This document shows, one piece after another, positions 38,801-50,800 of a stretch of 64,000 bases of DNA. The stretch is from assembly GCA_037783545.1 (NCBI GenBank), contig JBBELK010000329.1, positions 4,788,501-4,852,500 on the forward strand. Reading direction: 5' to 3'. The notes below the pieces were generated by a model. That model made no database searches. It had not been told where the DNA came from and saw only the letters and a list, made by a program, of their open reading frames with translations. Within the stretch, counting starts at the first letter, position 1. The number at the start of each line of letters is the position of its first letter. The stretch is from Henricia sp. BOLD:AAB3569 (Eukaryota; Echinodermata; Asteroidea; Spinulosida; Echinasteridae). A program made the position numbers and the translations under genes.

Positions 38801-41800
38801 ATACTCCCTCAAGTTTTCACCAAGACCTCTGACACACCAGGCAGATACTCTACCAGCTGAGCTTTGAGGCACAGTGGTATACTCCCTCAGGTTTCCCCCC
38901 AAGACCTCTGACACAACGGGCAGATACTCTACCAGCTGAGCTATGAGGCACAGAGGTATACTCCTCAGGTTTTCCCCAAGACCTCTGACACACCGGGCAG
39001 ATACTCTACCAGCTGAGCTATGAAGCACAGTGGTATACTCCCTCAAGTTTTCCCCAAGACCTCTGACACACCGGGCAGATACTCTACCAGCTGAGCTATG
39101 AGGCACAGTGGTATACTCCCTCAGGTTTAATCCCCAGACCCTCTGACACACCAGGCAGATGCTCTACCAGCTGAGCTATGAGGCACAATGGTATACTCCC
39201 TCATGTTTCCCCCCAGACCTCTGACACACCAGGCAGATACTCTACCAGCTGAGCTATGAGGCACAGTGGTATACTCCCTCAGGTTTCCCATAGACCTCTG
39301 ACACACCAGGTAGATACTCTACCAGCTGAGCTATGGGGCACAATGGAATACTCCCTCATGTTTTCCCCCCAGACCTCTGACACACCAGGCAGATACTCTA
39401 CCAGCTGAGCTATGAGGCACAGTGGTATACTCCCTCAGGTTTCCCCCAAGACCTCTGACACACCGGGCAGATACTCTACCAGCTGAGCTATGAGGCACAG
39501 TGGTATACTCCCTCAGGTTTCCCATAGACCTCTGACACACCAGGTAGATACTCTACCAGCTGAGCTATGAGGCACAGTGGTATACACCCTTAGGTTTTAC
39601 CCATCATGCAATCAAGAATTAAGGAATACATGAATTTGGTGAAATGGTACATTCATTTTTATCAATTAATGCAAATTTCTGTGCTTACCCAGCCCGTATT
39701 CTGATTGAGAACGATGAAAACAACGCTATCAGCAGTTTCATACACAGGAGTTGGGAGCGGAAGTCCTAGTGAAAAATACATTATTATTACAAAGCAATCT
39801 GTGTCAAAAATTTTGATCAATAATTTAGGATTTAAAGATTGACTGTTCCAAATGGCGCTATCTGCATGTGTGATTGAGGATGTGTATGATAAAACCAACC
39901 TGTGTATAAGTCAGATCAGTACCTCATCTATGTTCCGAGAAACAATGAAAAACTGTGTTCATGCTTTCAAGAAAGTGTGTAAAGCTACCGTCCTATTTAA
40001 GCTGGTTTCCTTGCTATACTGGATGGAAAACAGGCATGAGCAAGTTCGGGTGCTAACCATTAGTCAATTTGCGATTTCTTTTTTTTTGCACATGCGTAGT
40101 TTGTTTTTCAGATGAACGCGTCGTCAGGCAAATCTAGTCGAACATGGCTAAAATCGTCTGCACTGGCCGTCAACGGTTTACAAAAAATACTTACAAGCAA
40201 TTGTTTGCCCTCGTATGTTCTACTAAAGACATTTCAACTCGTTCACCAAAAGCTACCATAGAATTGGTTATTAATTCATCTTTAATTCCGATATAAATTA
40301 ACACTTTTAGCGAAAGCTTTTTTTTCCCCAATCGCGTTTACAATTCCGCCATCTTGAAAAGTGACGTGTTACAACTGACTAGAGATGAACCTAGCCCCGG
40401 GGCTTGGTTCCTCTAGTCAGACTAGCTAGTCAAACCATGCAGCGTTCGGGTGACATCTAGATCGACTACGGTTAGTCTAGTTAACTATAGTCGCCCGCCC
40501 GAACTTGCTCCATAATGCCACGGGAGTCAGGGGCTTAGTTTCATTCACATGAGGGCGCGCTTGTAAATTGTGTGTGTGCGCACAAGCATTTACTGCACGG
40601 AAAACTGATCCATAATACCATGGTAGTCGGGGGCTTAATTTCGCTCAAAAGAGGGTGCTCTTTTACAAAAGTGTGTTCACATGCATATATTAATTATTTT
40701 GGATAAAATTAAGCTTTAAGGTCTCAATTAAAAATTTATTTTACCAGTTACAGAAGTGAAAGTTGCCATGAAGCCTTGGCGAGCCACGGTCTTATCGGAC
40801 ATGAAGCGAAGCCACATTTTATTGGTCGGACTCATGACAATTAGGTCTTGTGGTGAGCCGGTTAACCACTGTAAGGTGTTTTTGTTTGGAGTCGAACCGG
40901 AACTGACGATTACAAAATCTTGGCTGATATGAAGAAAAAAATCCACAAAAAAATTGCATTAACAAATATGTAACAACTTTGTGTGAATACTTTAAAAAAA
41001 TTTGTGTTCATTCTAACTTCTTTTATATTTCTGCGATGGTAACGGTCATTTTTTTTGGTCAAAGTAAACTGGTTAACATTTCTTTCTACTTTAGTATCCC
41101 GAATGTTGTGGGTTCGAGTCCCACCCGAGCATGCTGTGAGTTTTTATCAAGTGTTTTGAGGAAAACCACTTGAAGACCATAGTATATATACTATGTTGTA
41201 AGGACAAATAAATATATTCAACAGTTCAATAATTGTGTTTTCGATATTCAAGCCAAAATATTTCCAAAGCTAAAACTAGTAAAATGAAGAAAAAACAAAT
41301 CAGTACAAAACAGAAAATACACTTTTGTCTGCACCAGAAATTAATGAGAAATGTCACTGAATTCACAAATGTTTTTTCCTAAGAATTTGCGATGCAGTAT
41401 GCAAAAATGTACCTGTAATGTAATTGATTTTTTTTACCCTGTTTCCAAGTCAAATGCGTTGAAATTGAGCTGTACTCGAGAGGTGACATCACGCAATTTA
41501 ATTTTCCAGACACAGCGTGCATTGTTTGGGTATGGATCGGGATAGTTGGGCGAGCTGAAAGTTCCAGTGGCTAAATCGGTAAAAATGCGACTACAATCGC
41601 TTGCTGTAGAACAGAGAGAAACGATAAAACAATAAAAACGGTTGAACCTCGACAATATGAACACTGTTTTAAAAGAGCTTGTTCAGATTTTTATAGAAAA
41701 AGGATTTCAATTTAACTTCGCAATCATATAAAATATCTCCCCAAAATGCATGGGAAGAAAACGGAAAAATTTAGAATCTCCAATTTGGATGTGGAAGCAA

Positions 41801-44800
41801 AAAGGTTGGTGTAATTACTGCACTCCCATGCTTTATGGAATCAGGTGAATTAGTTTACAAAACATTGGTGTTTTTTGACGATATCCTTTGCGGATTGAGG
41901 GCGCGAAATTTCAGAATGGTAACGAGAAAAACATGAAAAAAAATATGGTATCAAAATCTCGACACTCAACAAAATGGCGCGGGGTGGGTTTCAAAAATGT
42001 GATCTGGACATACTTTAAAGTTAGAACACATCATTGGTAATCACGAAAATCAGAAATGTTCACAGATTTACACTTAACTTACACAATATAAACATGATGA
42101 CGGTAGTAAACATCCCCTGAAATGGTTTTGTCTAAAGTGCTATAGTTTTTGAGAAATGAGTAAAACAATTGTTTTTGTCTCATGATATGTAAATTAATTT
42201 CGCCCTAAAACCATTTTGCTCTGCACCACTGTGCCCTGAACCACTTCGGCCCAAAAGCCACCTTGCCCCCAAACCACTTCATCCTGACACCACTTCGTCC
42301 GAATGCCACTTCGCCCCAAAATACTTCGTGCACAGGCCGTGGTTCAGGGCGAAATGGTTTGGGGGCAAAGTGACCATAAAGCCTTTTTTGACTGTTTTCT
42401 CAAAAGTTAGACGAATTACGGAGCTGGTTTTTTGCTCAGGTTGGTTTTAATCATGCATATCTTCAATCACAAAGGGAGATTAAACCATTTACAACGGTTT
42501 ACCAATCATGTGTTCTGCCTTTAAAAATCTTAATTAAAAGAACTCTTACTTTCGTCGCCTTCAAGACGCGTAAAACTAACAGAGAACCCAGAAGCTACAT
42601 TAGTCGCATCCGTGATAAGCCTCAACCACATCTGGTTAGATTCGCTTTCCAACGTTCCCACGTCGGACAATATCCCTGTGTACTGATCGAGCTCGTTGCG
42701 GCTGGCCTCGGTGCCCGAGCCAATAGCGAGATAATCGCCAGGCGCATCCAAGTTTAACGAAGTAATCGTCAGTTGCACGCGACCTGGCTTAGTTACTGTA
42801 ATGGTCCATGTGATGTCCTGATGACATTAAGAAAACATTTGAACATTCTTAATCAGTATATTTTTAAGGATATCATGAAAACACCACTGATGTGTTGTAA
42901 AATAATTTATCTGGTTCCTTAAAGCAGTGCAGTGCATTGATTAAAGATAGTATACATGATTGGTAAACTGTTACAAATAGTTTTATCCCCCTGTGTGATT
43001 GAAGATATGCATGATTAAAACCAACCTGAGCAAAAACCAGCTCCGTACTTCGTCTAACTTTTGAGAAAACAGGTTTGCAGTCATTTCGCCCCAAAACCAC
43101 TTCGCCCTGAACCACGGCCTGTGCACGAAGTGGTTTTGGGGCGAAGTAGCATTTGGGCGATGTAGTGTTTGGACGAAGTAATTTGGGGCGAAATGGCACT
43201 CGGGCGTGGTGGTTTGGGGGCGAAATGGCACTTGGGTGAAATGGTTTTGGGGCTAATTGAATTTTTTGTCTCGTGAGACGAAAACTATTTCTTTTGCTCA
43301 TTTCTCAGAGACTATAGCACTTTAGATAAAATCATTTCAGGGGAAGTTTTCTACGGTCATCATGTTTATTTTGTGTAAGTTAGGCATAAATCTGTGAACA
43401 TTTCTGATTTTCGAGATACCAATCATGTTTACTGCCTTTAAACCAACATTTTCGCTTCCATATTCAAATTGGGGATTGCACATTTCGTGCTTTCTTCCCA
43501 TAGATAGTGTGGAGGTATTTTATATGATTGTTTGGTTATAACGAAATACATTTTCAGGAAAATCTGAAACAGCTTCCTTAATAAAATACTGGTCATTTTT
43601 GTGAACCTTTTGGCTAAAGTACACATTGTATGACCGGTTTTAAATAAATGGTTTTATCTCGTCACTAAAATAGTTATAAAACCAGCTTTATCTTACCAGA
43701 TTATTCTCGTAACCTGCAGGGTAGCCGGGAGATGTGATTGTCCCAATGTCTTGCGTCTCATTACGGTACTGACGATTGTTGGACTCTAAACAAGTAAAAA
43801 AACAAAAACAAAAAAACAATAAAAAACAAAGAGCAATTCTTTGCAAACTAAAACAATGAGCAGAGCATTATGTTAATTGCAAAATTTTCTAAAAAATTAT
43901 TAAACTTCTTTTAAAGAAATATTTTTCTAAATAAAAAATAATAATATTCGTCGCCAAATTTTTTGAAATTCAATTTATTAATCTTCTTTTAAAGCAATTT
44001 GTTTTCTAAATAAAAAATGCACAAAAACCAATTTTACAATGGAGGTCATGGGTTCGAGTCCCACCCGAACACGCTATAAAGTTTTTCTCGTAGTGTCTTA
44101 TGAAAGCACTGAGTATACAGTGCTAATCAAGTTACGTCGGGTAGGGCAAAACAAACATTAATTGATATTCGTCCTCCCCGACGCAAGCCAAGTCGCATTC
44201 TCAAATCTTACCAGGGCTAACAGTGACGCGAGCAGGCCCGACTCGATCTAGTCGCCATAATGCAGTCAGACCAACCACAGACACGAGGTAGACAGTGTCT
44301 TGTGTTACCGTGGGGACCCGTATCAAGACATCCCTCGAATCACCGCCATAAACTGTCACCATCTCTGCGAAAATAATAAATGCGTGATAAATTAAGTCGT
44401 CACAAGCTTGAAGGAGCGTGTCCAGATCACATTTTTGAGCCCACTATTTTTCCCATTGGTGTTGAGATTTTTATACCATATCATTTGTAAAAATTTTCTC
44501 ATTACCATTCTGAAATTTCACGCTCTAACTCAGTATATTTTCAAGGATATCGTTAAAAAAAACACCGATGTTTTTTAAACCTAATTTATCCGTTTCCATA
44601 AAGCAGTGCAGTGATCACACCAACCTTTTTGCTTCCACATCTAAATTTGGAGATTGCTTCAAACGTCACGCTTATGCAGCGTCAAATTAAATTCACCTTG
44701 GCACGACGTTGGTACGGTGTAAGCACGGCAGTGGCTTCAAACGTTGAACTTAATTGCAAACTCCCAGTCGAGCTTAAATACATCCAACATGGCGGATGAG

Positions 44801-47800
44801 TATTGTGCACGTCATGGACGTTGTACACGCGCGTTTTCCATTCTGTCCACTGTACGTGGCCATATTTATTATTTTGATGCACTTGTTTGTTGATTTCTTT
44901 ACTCACATACGCGCTGCGAGCATGTGCATTCCTAGTTGTGAACAAAATGGCGGACCAACTTCGAACTGGAATTAAATTCGACACGGCAGAAGCACGACGT
45001 ACTAAATAGAGTTAGCACGGCAGACCGTTTTGAGCTAAAATCTTCTGCCGTGTCAAACTCATTTTGCTGAGCTAAATGGCTTCAAACGTCGTGCTTGTGC
45101 CGTGTCGAATTAAACAAATCCAGTTTAATTCAATTCATCGTTGAGATAAAAATATTCAACACCGTACACTTACTTTCATCAGAAGGAGTGGCCTCCTGAC
45201 TGTAAAAAACATCGTAGCCAAACACTTCACAGTTAGTAGGAGAAACATCCCACATGACATCAAATCTATCAGGCGCTTGTGACAAAGCTCGGACATTCCT
45301 TACATTACTGTCTTTTGCTTGAAATCCTATTAAAACAAAGACAAAACAAAAACAATTTTCAGATATTTCTTCGTCCCAATATAGTCAAAATATCAAATTA
45401 TTGACATTTGTGCAAATAATTTGAATACAATATTTGGGAGAGTATACCACTGTGCCTCATAGCTCAGCTGATATAGCATCTGCCTAGTGTGTCAGAGGTC
45501 TTGGGGAAAACCTGAGGGAGTATACCACTGTGCCTTATAGCTCAGCTGGTAGAGCATCTGCCTGGTGTGTCAGAGGGCTTGGGGGAAACCTTAAGGAGTA
45601 TACCACTGTGCCTCACAGCTCAGCTAGTAGAGCATCTGCCCAGTGTATCAGAGGGCTTGGGGGCAAACCTGAGGGAGTATACCACTGTGCCTCATAGCTC
45701 AACTGGTGTGCGGGACTTGGACTTGTGATGGACTCGACTACAACCCTGGCGTGAATCCAGCCTAATAATACCTTTTTTCGTGACTTCGCACAGAATGTAC
45801 TTTTTCTCATTGCAGATAGCAGGTCTAATCTTGGTCGAACTGCCTTCTTCTGTGAGGTAACCGCAATCTTCGGGAGACACTCTCGACTGATCCGTTGGCC
45901 AAAACAGGTCCTGCCAGTCCGTCGTTGGTTTGCAATCAACCCATTGCCAAACGCCCTCCACGGATATATCACTATAGCCTGCCACAACATTATCACGTCA
46001 AAATTTAGCAAGTTTCGTTTTAAGGAGCATGTCCAGATCACATTTTTGAACCACCCCCCCACCCCCCATTTTTCCCATGGGTGTTGAGATTTTGATACCA
46101 AATAATTTGCCTTTTTTTTTCTTTCATTTTTCTATCCGAGTTTTTGGCGTTCTCAATCCGTATATTTTCAAGGATATCTTTTATTTATTTATTTCATTTT
46201 CCAGGATATACAAATCACAGACAAATAAATTACACGCACATATTACATACATACAAATAAACACTGAGAAGGAAACATAACAGAAAACAATACCCAAATA
46301 GCTCCCGTATTATTAGCCAAAAAAAACAAGTTTCTTTATATTAAAAAATCATTTAAAATACTTCCTCAAAATACGCGGAAATAGGAAATTTTGATGTGGA
46401 AGCAAAAAGGTTGGTGTAATCACTGCAATGCTTTATAGAATGGATATCGTCAAAAAACCAAAGTTTTGTAAATTAATTTATCCATTCCATAAAGCAGTGT
46501 AGTGATTACACCAACATTTTTGCTTCCACATCAAAATTGGAGATTGCAAATTTCCTATTTCCGCGTATTTTGAGGAAGTATTGTAAATTATTTTTTTATG
46601 TTAAAGCAAATGCATTTAAAGCTCCGGCCATTAAATTGACGCGAATAAAACCTAACCAAACTAAAAAGTGGTACAAATGTTGGCAAATGTCCAAGAGTTT
46701 CGGAAATCTGGGTGCAGTGAAAAACAACTTGGCTTCACTGGGATTCGAACGGCGGACCTTCTGCTTAATGTGCAGACGGGTTATTTACCCTAAAAAATTA
46801 CTCATTTATACAAACTAAAAAGCAACGACAATCATTTTGATCAAAAGTTTTCTCCAAAGGAATTTCCAGGAAAACTCACCAAGCCACCATGTTTGACCCG
46901 GGTCGACTTCTGCTGTTCTTGTCATGACGTATTGTAATTCCACGTCGTCGTTGATTATCGCTAGATCGCCGTCATCAGCTGAAGCGCATATGCTACGTGC
47001 ATCATCCCAAGGCCATGTTTCGTTGTAAAATGCGTAGCATGAACGTGCCGTTGGCCCCTCTTCATAACCGGGCGGACAACCTGCGGAAAGTTAAAGACAA
47101 ATTCATGATTGGAAAACTTTTAAAAACAGGAAAAACACAGCATTACATGACTAAAGAATAATGTTGATAAACTTGTAGAAATTTCAGCCACATAGATGCA
47201 TTAATACTTCGAACTTGGGTTGAATGAAGGGTAAAAGAATTGTCTGCAGACAATTTTAAAAGCACCTTCAGTTGGCAATTTCTCCCACAAAGGTACAATT
47301 TTACAAGGGAAAGAAAATCATGTGGCGTTTGTTACCATTGCTATCAACACTTTTATTTAAAATTTTGGGTGACTGCAAATGATATATTGGGGCTTTAAAA
47401 CAGGGAGGCACTCACCCCAGGGCGTGGTGACGAGTACAGGTCCGACCTGGTCCAATTCTTCCTCCAAGTTTAAACCAGCAACACCGATGGAATATTCTGT
47501 TTCTACGTCAAGTTCCGTCAATATCAGTGAGCTTACATTACCACCATACACAGTCAATGAACCTATAAGAAAAGCAGGAAAGACTTGAGAAGTTATGGCA
47601 TATCAGAGAGGCTGAACATTTTCTTAGTATTTCCTCACAAAATCTTAAAATGTTCTCACTCCTAAATTTGAGTTTTTCTATCAAATCTGCACTTACCGAT
47701 GCCTGATAAATCATTTTAAAGGAAAAAAAATTCTTATCAACTTCTCAACTCTTTCCATAAAGCAATTTTAAGCTTGTTATATTGGGATTAGTCGACGAAA

Positions 47801-50800
47801 AATGTGTTGTACGCATAGATTATGAGTTGCACCCGAGTCGTGCCGCCAAGTCACACCCCCGTGTCGTGAAATATCTAAGTCACGCCCCTGACATGCACTC
47901 CACGAGTCTACAACAATATTTCGAACAGAAATTGAGGAACCTGGGCTCGTGTTTGTAACATTTTCCACAATGTGTGTACACATACCTAGTAGCGTTTAAT
48001 ACGCAGTTTTATTTTTCCTACAAAGTTGGCCGTCTGTGAGAGTGGTTAAAACTGTATGTGGTTACAAACACACAAAATAATCCAAAGTTTTCAACGTCAA
48101 CAAAAAAACAACTTGCAGAAATCTGACAAAATAAACAAATTAAGTTAAATTTTCTTAACAATTATAATATTTTGTGTCTTTTTTCCCGAGATATGAGAAA
48201 ATACCGCACTCGTCATGAAAATATAGAACTCGCCTTTAGCCCAATCAATATTTTCATGACTCATGCAACATATCACCCTCAAAGCCATCCAATATTCCAT
48301 ATTTATCAGATAAATTACATATTTCTATATTCTGACCTTTTTGTTGTTCGTCCAGCGCTGCGTAATAATGTACTCTGTAACCGAAGATTTCACATGCGTA
48401 TTGCGGTACTTCCCATGATACCTCCACGCTAGATGAGCTTTGGGCCACGGCCATAACATTCCTTGGAAAGGTATCGTTTTTCATGAAACCTTTAAAAAAT
48501 ATGAAATTAAAACTGTTACGAACGTTTTTTTCCCCATGTGTGACTGAGGATGTGTATGATAAAAACTAAATAAATACTGTTTCAATGCTTTCGGGAAATT
48601 GTGTGAAGCCACCGTCCTACTTGGGCTGGTTCCTTTGCTATACTGCATGAAAACATAGCCAAAATGCCTCGGGAGTCAGGGGCCTAGTTTCATACACATG
48701 AGGGTACCCTTGTAAATTGTGTGTGCACACGCATTTATATAAATTCATCTTAAATTGTCTTAGTATATATTAAACTCCCGCTATACTGCCTCTTTCTTTC
48801 TGATTTAAAGCTCTTTTTTCGAAACATAACAATGCTTTCAAATTGGCTACATTTTTCACCTTTCGGAGAAACTTCGCAAATAAAATGGAGTTTCGTGTTG
48901 CAAACTTCAGCCGCGATCTGGCTATCGTTTCCTCGAATGAATGCACAGTCTTCTAACTTGGCTGGTTCCCCGGGTGCCCATAGAGTTGACTGCCAGTCAC
49001 TGGTATCGCTGCAATCTACCCAACGCCACCAACCTTCCACTGACGCATCGAAGTATCCTAAAAATAGACGATTTTGCAAAGTTGGGTAGGAGGTTTATAT
49101 ATTTGAATACCAAAACAATATTCGCTTTATCTTGTCGCAAAATAAAAGAAATAAACTTAGTTGTTCCAAGAAAATAACTTGCCCAAATAGTGTAAAAATT
49201 TATGTGATTGGAAAAACCTCCGTGTACAAATTTCCTATATAACGGGTGTTACCTGGAAAAAAATTATTTTTTCACAAAAAGTTGCATGGGAATTATTTTA
49301 CAAATTTTCTCAAAACAAATTTTTCAAAACTCACCAATCCACCATGTTTGACCCGGGTTGACCTCTGCTGTTCTCGTCATGACGTACTGTAGTTCCGCAT
49401 CGTCGTTGATTATTGCCAGATCACCGTCATCAGCTGAAGCGCATATGCTACGTGCATCATCCCAAGGCCAGATTTTGTTGACAAATGCGTAGCATGAACG
49501 TGCTGTGGGCCCCTCTTCATAATATGGCGGACAGCCTGCAGAAAATTAAGAATAAATTAGCTACGACAAATTATTGACTTGAGGTAAATTGGGGCCCAAT
49601 TTCAAGTATATTCCCTTAGATTTCCACACATGCCCTTTGACACACCGGGCAGATGCTCTACCAGCTGAGCTATGAGGCACAGTGGTATACATGTACTCCC
49701 TCAGGATTCCCCCAAAGACCTCTGACACACAGCTAGGGCAGATGCTCTACCAGCTGAGCTATGAGGCACAGTGGTATACATGTACTCCCTCAGGATTCCC
49801 CCAAATACCTCTGACACACAGGGCAGATGCTCCACCATCTGAGCTATGAGGCACAGTCGTATACTCCCACAGGTTTTCCCTAAGACATCTGACACACCAA
49901 GCAGTTGCTCTACCAGCTGAGCTATGAGGCAGAGTGGTATACATATACTCCCTCAGGATTCCCCCAAAGACCTTTGACACACAGGGCAGATGCTCCACCA
50001 TCTGAGCTATGAGGCACAGTCGTATACTCCCACAGGTTTTCCCTAAGACATCTGACACACCAAGCAGTTGCTCTACCCAGAGCGGATCCAGGATTTTAAA
50101 AATGTGGGCGGGGGGGGGGTGAAATTTTTAAGCATGAAATGCTGATGACAATGAAATAGCGAGTGCGTAGCGCGAAGCCCTAACGGCTTCTAGATGGATT
50201 CTAGATGCTCTGTGGTGCGATTTGGGGCAATATTTAACCACTTTAAAGGAACACACCGGCTTTGTTGGGCTATTTTGAGCTCGAAATAGACCCATACATT
50301 ATGCTGAAGCGCCTTCGAGAGTAAATTAGATATATCCTGAAAAAACGTCGTCAAATTTTGCCGTTTTTGAGCACTTTTGAAAAATTCAAGGTCACGTGAC
50401 TTTTCGGAACCAAATTCTGGTTCCGAAAAGTCACGTGGTCTTGTGAGTTAGTTGTATTTCCAGCCGTATAAAAGTTTGTTACTGCAGAACTGCACCAAAT
50501 TCAACTCTGATTTCCCCCAATATTTATAAGTAATTGACAAAAGAGAGACTATTTATACAGGTATGAAACAAAGTTAAACATAAGTATGAAAATTCGAACA
50601 TAATTGTTTGTTTCGAGAGTCCGGAGAACAGGAGCGAGCGCGTGCTACGGCAGGCTACCGTGAAGTGTAGGATATTTGCCCCGCGCAGCACGGCAAATAG
50701 CCTGAGTGCACACACACACGGGCGTGTTGCTTCGGTGTACGTTCGTGAAGAAAAAACATGATGCCAACTCCTCAAAAGAAAACGAAAATTCCTATTCGGT

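Larger units (their letters stand above)
47399..49570 (-). repeat. Segmental duplication, copy 1 (FN3-3 plus CTLD3)
   Basis: Exons and introns match 51195-53620 closely, for example AGCAGGAAAGACTTGAGAAG and GTACGCATAGATTATGAGTT in introns. Differences include small indels and one R1 insertion in copy 2. Confidence 0.93.

Noticed and set aside
38780-39151. 123-residue minus-strand ORF with repeated AGRVSARCVRGLG units
   Set aside because: It is a reading of the tRNA-like array; units change frame when the period is not a multiple of three, and there is no signal or splice support.
38585-39600. Regular direct repeats resembling a CRISPR array
   Set aside because: The whole 78-bp unit is repeated with no unique spacers, and the genome is animal. 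It is a tandem tRNA-like array.
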